64,000 nt of DNA from Rhynchopus sp. YZ270_cl-10 (taxonomy: Eukaryota; Euglenozoa; Diplonemea; Diplonemida; Diplonemidae). Shown here one piece after another: positions 10,301-22,800 of the stretch (position 1 is its first letter; each line of letters starts with the position of its first letter). The stretch is taken from assembly GCA_964035575.1 (NCBI GenBank), contig OZ037897.1, positions 1-64,000 of the forward strand. Direction: 5' to 3'. A model generated the notes under the pieces. The model was not told where the DNA came from and searched no databases. It saw only the letters and a list, made by a program, of their open reading frames with translations. A program made the position numbers and the translations under genes.

Positions 10301-13300
10301 TTGCGGGTTTGCGGGTTTGCGGGTTTGCGGGTTTGCGGGTTTGCGGGTTTGCGGGTTTGCGGGTTTGCGGGTTTGCGGGTTTGCGGGTTTGCGGGTTTGC
10401 GGGTTTGCGGGTTTGCGGGTTTGCGGGTTTGCGGGTTTGCGGGTTTGCGGGTTTGCGGGTTTGCGGGTTTGCGGGTTTGCGGGTTTGCGGGTTTGCGGGT
10501 TTGCGGGTTTGCGGGTTTGCGGGTTTGCGGGTTTGCGGGTTTGCGGGTTTGCGGGTTTGCGGGTTTGCGGGTTTGCGGGTTTGCGGGTTTGCGGGTTTGC
10601 GGGTTTGCGGGTTTGCGGGTTTGCGGGTTTGCGGGTTTGCGGGTTTGCGGGTTTGCGGGTTTGCGGGTTTGCGGGTTTGCGGGTTTGCGGGTTTGCGGGT
10701 TTGCGGGTTTGCGGGTTTGCGGGTTTGCGGGTTTGCGGGTTTGCGGGTTTGCGGGTTTGCGGGTTTGCGGGTTTGCGGGTTTGCGGGTTTGCGGGTTTGC
10801 GGGTTTGCGGGTTTGCGGGTTTGCGGGTTTGCGGGTTTGCGGGTTTGCGGGTTTGCGGGTTTGCGGGTTTGCGGGTTTGCGGGTTTGCGGGTTTGCGGGT
10901 TTGCGGGTTTGCGGGTTTGCGGGTTTGCGGGTTTGCGGGTTTGCGGGTTTGCGGGTTTGCGGGTTTGCGGGTTTGCGGGTTTGCGGGTTTGCGGGTTTGC
11001 GGGTTTGCGGGTTTGCGGGTTTGCGGGTTTGCGGGTTTGCGGGTTTGCGGGTTTGCGGGTTTGCGGGTTTGCGGGTTTGCGGGTTTGCGGGTTTGCGGGT
11101 TTGCGGGTTTGCGGGTTTGCGGGTTTGCGGGTTTGCGGGTTTGCGGGTTTGCGGGTTTGCGGGTTTGCGGGTTTGCGGGTTTGCGGGTTTGCGGGTTTGC
11201 GGGTTTGCGGGTTTGCGGGTTTGCGGGTTTGCGGGTTTGCGGGTTTGCGGGTTTGCGGGTTTGCGGGTTTGCGGGTTTGCGGGTTTGCGGGTTTGCGGGT
11301 TTGCGGGTTTGCGGGTTTGCGGGTTTGCGGGTTTGCGGGTTTGCGGGTTTGCGGGTTTGCGGGTTTGCGGGTTTGCGGGTTTGCGGGTTTGCGGGTTTGC
11401 GGGTTTGCGGGTTTGCGGGTTTGCGGGTTTGCGGGTTTGCGGGTTTGCGGGTTTGCGGGTTTGCGGGTTTGCGGGTTTGCGGGTTTGCGGGTTTGCGGGT
11501 TTGCGGGTTTGCGGGTTTGCGGGTTTGCGGGTTTGCGGGTTTGCGGGTTTGCGGGTTTGCGGGTTTGCGGGTTTGCGGGTTTGCGGGTTTGCGGGTTTGC
11601 GGGTTTGCGGGTTTGCGGGTTTGCGGGTTTGCGGGTTTGCGGGTTTGCGGGTTTGCGGGTTTGCGGGTTTGCGGGTTTGCGGGTTTGCGGGTTTGCGGGT
11701 TTGCGGGTTTGCGGGTTTGCGGGTTTGCGGGTTTGCGGGTTTGCGGGTTTGCGGGTTTGCGGGTTTGCGGGTTTGCGGGTTTGCGGGTTTGCGGGTTTGC
11801 GGGTTTGCGGGTTTGCGGGTTTGCGGGTTTGCGGGTTTGCGGGTTTGCGGGTTTGCGGGTTTGCGGGTTTGCGGGTTTGCGGGTTTGCGGGTTTGCGGGT
11901 TTGCGGGTTTGCGGGTTTGCGGGTTTGCGGGTTTGCGGGTTTGCGGGTTTGCGGGTTTGCGGGTTTGCGGGTTTGCGGGTTTGCGGGTTTGCGGGTTTGC
12001 GGGTTTGCGGGTTTGCGGGTTTGCGGGTTTGCGGGTTTGCGGGTTTGCGGGTTTGCGGGTTTGCGGGTTTGCGGGTTTGCGGGTTTGCGGGTTTGCGGGT
12101 TTGCGGGTTTGCGGGTTTGCGGGTTTGCGGGTTTGCGGGTTTGCGGGTTTGCGGGTTTGCGGGTTTGCGGGTTTGCGGGTTTGCGGGTTTGCGGGTTTGC
12201 GGGTTTGCGGGTTTGCGGGTTTGCGGGTTTGCGGGTTTGCGGGTTTGCGGGTTTGCGGGTTTGCGGGTTTGCGGGTTTGCGGGTTTGCGGGTTTGCGGGT
12301 TTGCGGGTTTGCGGGTTTGCGGGTTTGCGGGTTTGCGGGTTTGCGGGTTTGCGGGTTTGCGGGTTTGCGGGTTTGCGGGTTTGCGGGTTTGCGGGTTTGC
12401 GGGTTTGCGGGTTTGCGGGTTTGCGGGTTTGCGGGTTTGCGGGTTTGCGGGTTTGCGGGTTTGCGGGTTTGCGGGTTTGCGGGTTTGCGGGTTTGCGGGT
12501 TTGCGGGTTTGCGGGTTTGCGGGTTTGCGGGTTTGCGGGTTTGCGGGTTTGCGGGTTTGCGGGTTTGCGGGTTTGCGGGTTTGCGGGTTTGCGGGTTTGC
12601 GGGTTTGCGGGTTTGCGGGTTTGCGGGTTTGCGGGTTTGCGGGTTTGCGGGTTTGCGGGTTTGCGGGTTTGCGGGTTTGCGGGTTTGCGGGTTTGCGGGT
12701 TTGCGGGTTTGCGGGTTTGCGGGTTTGCGGGTTTGCGGGTTTGCGGGTTTGCGGGTTTGCGGGTTTGCGGGTTTGCGGGTTTGCGGGTTTGCGGGTTTGC
12801 GGGTTTGCGGGTTTGCGGGTTTGCGGGTTTGCGGGTTTGCGGGTTTGCGGGTTTGCGGGTTTGCGGGTTTGCGGGTTTGCGGGTTTGCGGGTTTGCGGGT
12901 TTGCGGGTTTGCGGGTTTGCGGGTTTGCGGGTTTGCGGGTTTGCGGGTTTGCGGGTTTGCGGGTTTGCGGGTTTGCGGGTTTGCGGGTTTGCGGGTTTGC
13001 GGGTTTGCGGGTTTGCGGGTTTGCGGGTTTGCGGGTTTGCGGGTTTGCGGGTTTGCGGGTTTGCGGGTTTGCGGGTTTGCGGGTTTGCGGGTTTGCGGGT
13101 TTGCGGGTTTGCGGGTTTGCGGGTTTGCGGGTTTGCGGGTTTGCGGGTTTGCGGGTTTGCGGGTTTGCGGGTTTGCGGGTTTGCGGGTTTGCGGGTTTGC
13201 GGGTTTGCGGGTTTGCGGGTTTGCGGGTTTGCGGGTTTGCGGGTTTGCGGGTTTGCGGGTTTGCGGGTTTGCGGGTTTGCGGGTTTGCGGGTTTGCGGGT

Positions 13301-16133
13301 TTGCGGGTTTGCGGGTTTGCGGGTTTGCGGGTTTGCGGGTTTGCGGGTTTGCGGGTTTGCGGGTTTGCGGGTTTGCGGGTTTGCGGGTTTGCGGGTTTGC
13401 GGGTTTGCGGGTTTGCGGGTTTGCGGGTTTGCGGGTTTGCGGGTTTGCGGGTTTGCGGGTTTGCGGGTTTGCGGGTTTGCGGGTTTGCGGGTTTGCGGGT
13501 TTGCGGGTTTGCGGGTTTGCGGGTTTGCGGGTTTGCGGGTTTGCGGGTTTGCGGGTTTGCGGGTTTGCGGGTTTGCGGGTTTGCGGGTTTGCGGGTTTGC
13601 GGGTTTGCGGGTTTGCGGGTTTGCGGGTTTGCGGGTTTGCGGGTTTGCGGGTTTGCGGGTTTGCGGGTTTGCGGGTTTGCGGGTTTGCGGGTTTGCGGGT
13701 TTGCGGGTTTGCGGGTTTGCGGGTTTGCGGGTTTGCGGGTTTGCGGGTTTGCGGGTTTGCGGGTTTGCGGGTTTGCGGGTTTGCGGGTTTGCGGGTTTGC
13801 GGGTTTGCGGGTTTGCGGGTTTGCGGGTTTGCGGGTTTGCGGGTTTGCGGGTTTGCGGGTTTGCGGGTTTGCGGGTTTGCGGGTTTGCGGGTTTGCGGGT
13901 TTGCGGGTTTGCGGGTTTGCGGGTTTGCGGGTTTGCGGGTTTGCGGGTTTGCGGGTTTGCGGGTTTGCGGGTTTGCGGGTTTGCGGGTTTGCGGGTTTGC
14001 GGGTTTGCGGGTTTGCGGGTTTGCGGGTTTGCGGGTTTGCGGGTTTGCGGGTTTGCGGGTTTGCGGGTTTGCGGGTTTGCGGGTTTGCGGGTTTGCGGGT
14101 TTGCGGGTTTGCGGGTTTGCGGGTTTGCGGGTTTGCGGGTTTGCGGGTTTGCGGGTTTGCGGGTTTGCGGGTTTGCGGGTTTGCGGGTTTGCGGGTTTGC
14201 GGGTTTGCGGGTTTGCGGGTTTGCGGGTTTGCGGGTTTGCGGGTTTGCGGGTTTGCGGGTTTGCGGGTTTGCGGGTTTGCGGGTTTGCGGGTTTGCGGGT
14301 TTGCGGGTTTGCGGGTTTGCGGGTTTGCGGGTTTGCGGGTTTGCGGGTTTGCGGGTTTGCGGGTTTGCGGGTTTGCGGGTTTGCGGGTTTGCGGGTTTGC
14401 GGGTTTGCGGGTTTGCGGGTTTGCGGGTTTGCGGGTTTGCGGGTTTGCGGGTTTGCGGGTTTGCGGGTTTGCGGGTTTGCGGGTTTGCGGGTTTGCGGGT
14501 TTGCGGGTTTGCGGGTTTGCGGGTTTGCGGGTTTGCGGGTTTGCGGGTTTGCGGGTTTGCGGGTTTGCGGGTTTGCGGGTTTGCGGGTTTGCGGGTTTGC
14601 GGGTTTGCGGGTTTGCGGGTTTGCGGGTTTGCGGGTTTGCGGGTTTGCGGGTTTGCGGGTTTGCGGGTTTGCGGGTTTGCGGGTTTGCGGGTTTGCGGGT
14701 TTGCGGGTTTGCGGGTTTGCGGGTTTGCGGGTTTGCGGGTTTGCGGGTTTGCGGGTTTGCGGGTTTGCGGGTTTGCGGGTTTGCGGGTTTGCGGGTTTGC
14801 GGGTTTGCGGGTTTGCGGGTTTGCGGGTTTGCGGGTTTGCGGGTTTGCGGGTTTGCGGGTTTGCGGGTTTGCGGGTTTGCGGGTTTGCGGGTTTGCGGGT
14901 TTGCGGGTTTGCGGGTTTGCGGGTTTGCGGGTTTGCGGGTTTGCGGGTTTGCGGGTTTGCGGGTTTGCGGGTTTGCGGGTTTGCGGGTTTGCGGGTTTGC
15001 GGGTTTGCGGGTTTGCGGGTTTGCGGGTTTGCGGGTTTGCGGGTTTGCGGGTTTGCGGGTTTGCGGGTTTGCGGGTTTGCGGGTTTGCGGGTTTGCGGGT
15101 TTGCGGGTTTGCGGGTTTGCGGGTTTGCGGGTTTGCGGGTTTGCGGGTTTGCGGGTTTGCGGGTTTGCGGGTTTGCGGGTTTGCGGGTTTGCGGGTTTGC
15201 GGGTTTGCGGGTTTGCGGGTTTGCGGGTTTGCGGGTTTGCGGGTTTGCGGGTTTGCGGGTTTGCGGGTTTGCGGGTTTGCGGGTTTGCGGGTTTGCGGGT
15301 TTGCGGGTTTGCGGGTTTGCGGGTTTGCGGGTTTGCGGGTTTGCGGGTTTGCGGGTTTGCGGGTTTGCGGGTTTGCGGGTTTGCGGGTTTGCGGGTTTGC
15401 GGGTTTGCGGGTTTGCGGGTTTGCGGGTTTGCGGGTTTGCGGGTTTGCGGGTTTGCGGGTTTGCGGGTTTGCGGGTTTGCGGGTTTGCGGGTTTGCGGGT
15501 TTGCGGGTTTGCGGGTTTGCGGGTTTGCGGGTTTGCGGGTTTGCGGGTTTGCGGGTTTGCGGGTTTGCGGGTTTGCGGGTTTGCGGGTTTGCGGGTTTGC
15601 GGGTTTGCGGGTTTGCGGGTTTGCGGGTTTGCGGGTTTGCGGGTTTGCGGGTTTGCGGGTTTGCGGGTTTGCGGGTTTGCGGGTTTGCGGGTTTGCGGGT
15701 TTGCGGGTTTGCGGGTTTGCGGGTTTGCGGGTTTGCGGGTTTGCGGGTTTGCGGGTTTGCGGGTTTGCGGGTTTGCGGGTTTGCGGGTTTGCGGGTTTGC
15801 GGGTTTGCGGGTTTGCGGGTTTGCGGGTTTGCGGGTTTGCGGGTTTGCGGGTTTGCGGGTTTGCGGGTTTGCGGGTTTGCGGGTTTGCGGGTTTGCGGGT
15901 TTGCGGGTTTGCGGGTTTGCGGGTTTGCGGGTTTGCGGGTTTGCGGGTTTGCGGGTTTGCGGGTTTGCGGGTTTGCGGGTTTGCGGGTTTGCGGGTTTGC
16001 GGGTTTGCGGGTTTGCGGGTTTGCGGGTTTGCGGGTTTGCGGGTTTGCGGGTTTGCGGGTTTGCGGGTCTGCGGGTTTACGGGTTTGCGGGTTTGCGGGT
16101 TTGCGGGTTTGCGGGTTTGCGGGTTTGCGGGTT
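7375..16133 (+). repeat. 8-bp satellite array 2 (TTTGCGGG)n, complete
   Basis: About 8.76 kb, roughly 1,095 units. The first ~2.9 kb (to ~10,250) is peppered with shortened units (GCGGTTT, GCGGGTT and similar). From there to ~16,065 it is essentially perfect, and a few variant units (TCTGCGGG, TTTACGGG) reappear at the right edge. It is open in all six frames for base-composition reasons and is not a gene. Orientation and phase match array 1. Confidence 0.97.
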
Positions 16134-17270
16134 TCTAATTATTACGGGTTTGAGGGGTACAAAATGGCGACGCTGCGGGATTGCTGGATCGCGTGGTCCC
16201 AGTATTTCTGATATGACACTCCGGTAGACTGGGGCCCAAAAACGACGTAATGTACTGGGTTTGGATGTTAGCATTTTCTGGCAATATTTTAAAATTAAAA
16301 ATGAGTACGAATACCCTGTACTACCATGTATTCTGTATAAAATAGCCGTAAAATTACGCCACATTTAACCACAACTACTCAAAATGTGAAATCTGTTGCT
16401 TTAATGGACTCATAGAGCATTTTTATAACCTGGACATGGGGGTCAGATTCCACTTTAGAGCACCTAAAATTTGGTCAAAATAATTTTTTTTCACTATTTC
16501 TGCCTCTGGGTATCTAATTATTACGGGTTTGAGGGGTACAAAATGGCGACGCTGCGGGATTGCTGGATCGCGTGGTCCCAGTATTTCTGATATGACACTC
16601 CGGTAGACTGGGGCCCAAAAACGACGTAATGTACTGGGTTTGGATGTTAGCATTTTCTGGCAATATTTTAAAATTAAAAATGAGTACGAATACCCTGTAC
16701 TACCATGTATTCTGTATAAAATAGCCGTAAAATTACGCCACATTTAACCACAACTACTCAAAATGTGAAATCTGTTGCTTTAATGGACTCATAGAGCATT
16801 TTTATAACCTGGACATGGGGGTCAGATTCCACTTTAGAGCACCTAAAATTTGGTCAAAATAATTTTTTTTCACTATTTCTGCCTCTGGGTATCTAATTAT
16901 TACGGGTTTGAGGGGTACAAAATGGCGACGCTGCGGGATTGCTGGATCGCGTGGTCCCAGTATTTCTGATATGACACTCCGGTAGACTGGGGCCCAAAAA
17001 CGACGTAATGTACTGGGTTTGGATGTTAGCATTTTCTGGCAATATTTTAAAATTAAAAATGAGTACGAATACCCTGTACTACCATGTATTCTGTATAAAA
17101 TAGCCGTAAAATTACGCCACATTTAACCACAACTACTCAAAATGTGAAATCTGTTGCTTTAATGGACTCATAGAGCATTTTTATAACCTGGACATGGGGG
17201 TCAGATTCCACTTTAGAGCACCTAAAATTTGGTCAAAATAATTTTTTTTCACTATTTCTGCCTCTGGGTA
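16134..17270 (+). repeat. 379-bp satellite, three tandem copies (unit B)
   Basis: Monomers start at 16134, 16513 and 16892, spacing exactly 379 bp, and look identical to each other and to the single monomer at 4748-5126. A fourth start at 17271 continues into the spacer after about 30 bp. The copy number (three here, one in unit A) is the main length difference between the two higher-order units. Confidence 0.96.
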
Positions 17271-19517
17271 TCTAATTATTACGGGTTTGAGGGGTACAAA
17301 ATTTCGACCGAGCGCACCCACCACGCGCAGCGTGGTGGGGGCGCGAGGGAGAGCGGAGCGAGCCTTTACGCGCAGCGTGAAGGCGAGTGGAGCACGGGGG
17401 GTCTGGGGGGGCAGTGCCCCCCCAGAAAAATTTTTGAAGTTAGGCAGTCCTGATTTGGGAGTTTTTTTGTAGATTTGTATGTATTTTTGGGTGAGGGAAT
17501 GCTCGAGAGAGAGAACATATCAGTGAAGCGAGGAGGGTGCTCACCAGGATGTCAGGTACTTTAGGTAAGGTTACTGTGTTCGCGTTAGTAGTATCAGAGC
17601 TATTTATACTCACAAGCGCCCTCTATTAACATATGTAAGAGTCCTTCTACGTGTACATGCATGAGTAAGTGCAGGTAAATCTATGAGTAATTGCCTTTAT
17701 AGATACATGGCTTTAAGACTACACCAAATTGAAATATGTGAAAGTCAGCATTTGCGGTGCTGAACCACACAAACCTGCCACAAAAAAGCGAGATAATTTG
17801 TAGACATTAGACTCAGAAATGATATGGGGCCAAATGAGGTTCAAAACCAGCTCTAACCAATAGCTATCTGGTAGTACTCATTATTGGTAGTGGCCAAATA
17901 GTCTGTCTCTCAACCACACCTGAGATGTCATGTTTCAGCGAGCTTTATTATAATGGAATATTATGGAAGAGTTTTTCTGGACTAAACCGGTCGGTACAAC
18001 TCTCTGCCAATTTTTACCAAGACTTCTTACATACACATGTACCATTATCTACCATTACCTGAAGAGCAAATTATCTTCACACCCACACCGTGAAATAATC
18101 TACCGACTTTCTTCACTCCTGAATATTATGAGCAAAAGTTCTGTCAAAAACCTGGCACTAAAAGCGAACTGCAGACGTATTTTTATGTTATTATTAGCGG
18201 AGGAGCCTTTGAACCACACCATCCTGCGACACATAATTTTTCTGAGAATCAGTCATTATTAGCGGCGGATCTAAATAGCCTAATAACAATCAGCCTGTTC
18301 TACATTAGCAGTGAATATAAGCGGTGGAGCAAAGTGCCTCTCAACCACACCCTCCTGCTCCTACATTTTAGCAACCTTTCTTCCATGCACAAATGAAATA
18401 AATCCGCCAACACTTTAGCAAACTATCTTCTCTATTCGAATATGTCAGTATTAATATCATAGAAATAAAATAGTCTCTCATTGAGACTCAACCACATTAT
18501 TCATTGAAAGATTTTGATTTTTGATTCTCCGTAGTCTGTGCGTGCTGTGATGGGGTCAATTTACGCTGCGAAAAGGGTATATTCTTAACCTAAAAATGCA
18601 TGTATCAGTTTTTATCCACCATATTATTTACATGGTGAAACGTTGCGAGCTTTTTTCTCACATATTAGTGATATTGAGCCAAATAGGTTCACAACCACAC
18701 CAGTCTGTTATGTGGCAGCATATTTGCTGCGTGAGCAAAATATCCAAATATTCAATAACACGAACCTGCTGTTTTTAGCATAATATTAGAAGCTACATCC
18801 TGTCGTAGATTTTATATCCTATACCCAAATTGTGAACCCAATATCTCCACAGTTAAGTGGTACGTGGGGAAACTCAAATGTCTTCTCACCCAGAGCCTCC
18901 TGCCAAATGTTAGTGTTAGAGCTTTCAATTTTCATAGAAATCTAAAAAATTCGTAGAGGAACAAATATTAGTATAAATTGCGTCAGATCCCAACGTTGCG
19001 CGCAGACCATGCCTCCGTTTGTGAGCTTTTCTGTACTACTACCACCAATGCCTCAACCACACCATTTTAGCAAGCTCTTTTCGCGTTTGTGGCCACACCA
19101 GCTTATTGCAGTCAATATTCTCTGCGGAGCCAAATAGCCTCTCAACTACACAAACCTGCTGTTTTTAGCAGTATTTAGTGCAATCAGTTGTTATTAGAGC
19201 CCAAATCCTGCCATAAATAAGCTGCAGAGCGAAATACCTCTAAACTATACCATCTTGCTACAGTTTATAACACGTTACTATAATCAATTACTCTGTACAT
19301 ATTAATCACTCATGTCAGCTGTATTCATAATAATTCACGGCGGAGCAAAATGCCTCATACCCACCCCATCATGCCTCATGCATGCTTTTCCGTGCCATTC
19401 AGGTTCTCCAGTGAATTTTAGGTTACATTGCGTGTTTACATATCATTACTCATACCTTAATCGCATCAACACAAAGTAGGTATAACCAAACCACATATTA
19501 GCGAGCTTTCTTCTTGT
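17271..19517 (+). repeat. 2.25-kb spacer of the higher-order repeat, copy B
   Basis: Near-identical duplicate of 5127-7374, offset 12,144 bp; I counted about four differences, mostly single-base indels. It ends in the same junction with an 8-bp array (at 19518). No gene is supported. Confidence 0.9.
17317..17425. other. Cluster of three GC-rich hairpins, copy B
   Basis: Same three stems as at 5173-5281, offset by 12,144 bp, with the same CGCAG loops and the same perfect 11-bp G/C stem at the end. Sequence is conserved with copy A. Confidence 0.85.
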
Positions 19518-19697
19518 GCGGGTTTGCGGGTTTGCGGGTTTGCGGGTTTGCGGGTTTGCGGGTTTGCGGGTTTGCGGGTTTACGGGTTTGCGGGTTTACG
19601 GGTTTGCGGGTTTGCGGGTTTACAGGTTTGCGGGTTTGCGGGTTTGCGGGTTTACGGGTTTGCGGGTTTACGGGTTTGCGGGTTTGCGGGTTTGCCC
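19518..19697 (+). repeat. 8-bp satellite array 3, short and degenerate
   Basis: About 22 units, with TTTACGGG and TTTACAGG variants interspersed. It starts at the same spacer/array junction as array 2 and stops where the CAG-rich 5' part of element 1 begins (TTTGCCCATTTGCGTCTCC, then GCAGTTCCAGCAGCAG). The array is interrupted here by the retrotransposon or by a rearrangement. Confidence 0.93.
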
Positions 19698-19856
19698 ATT
19701 TGCGTCTCCAAAAGCAGTTCCAGCAGCAGTTCCAACAGCAGGCACAACAGCAGTTTCAACTGCAGTTCCATAGACTTCTGCAGCAGCAGGTCCAACAGCA
19801 GCACCAACATCAACAGCAGACGCAGCAACAACAACTTAGGGGGTGGTGAGCGAGGT

Positions 19857-22800
19857 ATGCTGGTGTTCGGGGTCAGCCTTGAGGGGCGAGAAGGACAGAG
19901 TGGCTGTGTGATGATGCGGGTGTGGCAAAAGGGGTGTGTACAGATAGAGTTTTGGTTCGACTGGTGGTGCAACCTCTGGGAGGTCTTCACCTCCTTGCGT
20001 CAACCTGACCCCTGCTGGGTAGTCGAGGCACCTGAGTGGGGAGTGTTTGTGTCGTTCGCGGTCCTGGATCTGTGGAAGGACAGACGCGCCCCTACCCTCA
20101 GTCATCTCATTTTGTGGCTAGTGGGCAGGAGGACCAGGAGGACGCGACGAGGACACCGGTCCTTGAACTGGACCAAGTCACAGGCGGGCAGGCTCCGTCG
20201 GCGCAAGGCGCCCTGCAATCGTCCGCCCTCTCCGGCAGCGCACCCAGTTTTCCGCAGGATCAGGGTCGCCGATGCGTTGAGAGGTGCTTTGCAGTGTGTG
20301 GCCATCTGGGTTCTGGTTTTTGTGGGGTCTGAGCTTGGGAGGTCAGCGCCACATGTTTTGGGTTGCGCGCTTTTTCGGGACGCGGAGGTGCTGGGGGTGG
20401 GTGTGCTGCGGGGACTGTGCCGCGTTCGGAGAGGATGGCGGTGGCTGGAAGGGGCGAGCGAGCGAGTGCGCCGATGGACCGGAGGGATCCGAGTGGCTGC
20501 CAGCTTGGTGAGGGCCAGTGTGATGGGGGTGGGTCAGTTGTCGGTGTGTGCAGCCGAGTGGGTGTGGGTTGCATGGTCCGCAGGTGGTTGTTTGGCGGGT
20601 TTTGTGGCACTGGTCGGCGTCGCGCGCCCACTTGGCTGGGTTCTTCTCTTGGAGGTGCGCCGTGTGGCAGCACGCAGGTGGACTCGTAGGATCGGGATGG
20701 CATTTGGCATGCTGGTGGTGTCCCTACTGGTCTTGCTGTCGCTGTTGTGGCGAGCGGTGACGCCCTGGGACCTGCGCCCTGCCCCTGCGGATCCGGAGCA
20801 CCCGATCAGCTTGTCCCCGTTTGCGTTGACCGGTGGGTGCGCAAACGTGAACGCTCCTGCGAAAACAGAGCAAGCGGTGTCTGTGGACGCGACTCTGGCG
20901 AAGTTTGGAGCTAAACGCATCCCCAACGTGTCCACAAATGATTGTGGTTATGTGGCACTACACCTCTGGGACCACGACACGCAGCCGGACGTGAGGGCAA
21001 TGCGCAAGCAGCTGTATGACACAGCAGTGGAGGTGTCGAACCGCCTGGTGCAGGTGCTGGGGTCGCAGGAGGCCATGACGGAGTTTGCCAATGGTGTGAC
21101 CGGCGAGGCCCACCTCAACCACTTGGGGCTTCAGCTCACCGCGACAGCATCCCGCATCAACATCGTGGTGGTGCAGGCATCGGAAGAGAACCCCCTCGTG
21201 CGCATCACCCCTGGTAGCAAAAGAGTCGCCAAGTCGTACGCGGAGAGCTTCCAAGCGAAACTTCCCACGGTCGTCATCGCTCTCTGTGACTCTCACTTTG
21301 AGGCAGTGGAGCTTGTCCCGGAGGTGGGGAAGACCAAGGAGGGGATGGCAGAGAAGATGAGGAAGGAGGCTCGGCAGGCAGTGCTGGACACAGCGCATTT
21401 GGATGGCATCATCCCCACCAACACCACCACCACCGCCCCCCTGGCTACCAAGCTGGGGCACATCAATGCGGATCGGGTGTTCTGCCCCTTTGATGGATGC
21501 AGAGCGGGAATTTTGTCTTCGAGTGATGCGGTCGGGGGCCTGTCTCGTAAGGGCTTGCTGCAGCATATGCGTCGCCACCAGGCGGATGGAGCGTACATCC
21601 CCGACGAGCTGTTGGGCCACTTGGGCATGTCGCGCTGTGCGAACGATCAGTGCGACATGCTATTGCCGCAGAGCAAGGAGGTCTGCAACACCTGTACGGT
21701 GCACTTTGGCGAAGAAGGCTTCACCGCTCCGTCTCCCTCCAGTCGAGGAATGCTGACAGATCAGGATGACCTCCCCTCCTTTGAAGTCATGGGGACCACC
21801 AGGATCCAGCTGAAGGGCGGGTGCCCAGACAAACACCTGCAGCTGTACAGCGAGCTCTTCCTGAGGGTTCTTATGGACATCCTTGAGTACCAAGACGAGG
21901 TGGCATGGAAGCGCCTTGCACTGTTCTTCACTGTGTTGCACCGGACACGGACAGAACGAGGGGGCAAGGACCAGGAGCGACGTTTGACGAGCACCTGGGG
22001 GAAGGACTTGGAGGCTTGGAAGGCTGGCCAGTATGTCGCCCTGTGGGAGCAAACGGTAGAGGAGCGGAAGCCAAGGCCCTCTGGGTGGTCGGATGAGGAC
22101 ACTGACGAAGGGAGACGGAAGCGCACCATCGCCAAAGCGAGAGCAGGACTCCCGAGCCAGGCCATGTCTTGCGCTACCAGCGACGGCCTCGCCCCACAGA
22201 CACCGGCGACGCTGGAAAAGCTTCAGACGAAGCACCCAGCCGCTGCCGACTCCAAGGCCCTGGAGCAGGCGGATTGGCCCCAGCCTCAGGAGGTCCCACC
22301 GGTGACAGTGGTGGAGGTGATGAAGGCCCTGCGGAGCATGCCGAAGTCATCGGCGGCGGGTCCCTCGAACGTGACGGGCGCGCACCTTCGTACACTTTGC
22401 CTACAGAGGCGGGCTAAGGGCACTTTGGCAGCGCTGGCCGCAGTGTTGACGTCTTTGGCACGAGGAAATGCTCCAGTGGAGGTGGCTGAGTTCTTCGCCG
22501 GAGCTAACTTGGTGGCTCTCCGGAAGCCTGCAAAGGGGCCGGGCCTGGAGGAGGACGTGCGTCCGATTGCGGTTGGGGACACTCTCCGCAGACTGGTGGG
22601 AAAGATTCTGTCGGCGCGAGTGCGGGTGCCTGCTAGGACGCTTCTTCTTCGAGGGAACCAGGTGGGGGTGGCAACGGCAAGGGGGGCGGCAGTGGCGACT
22701 GATGTTATCTCGCAGTACGCCGTGCGCAACCGCGGAAAAGGTAAAGTCATTTTGAAAATTGACTACCGTAACGCGTTCAACTGCGTAGACCGCCTGTCGA

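Noticed and set aside
1-16227. Open frames of 1,600-2,950 codons across the 8-bp arrays, in all frames, as a giant Cys/Gly repeat protein.
   Set aside because: The unit cannot contain a stop codon on either strand, all frames read the same repeat, and array length is not a multiple of any coding constraint. There is no start context or unique domain apart from the flanking satellite.
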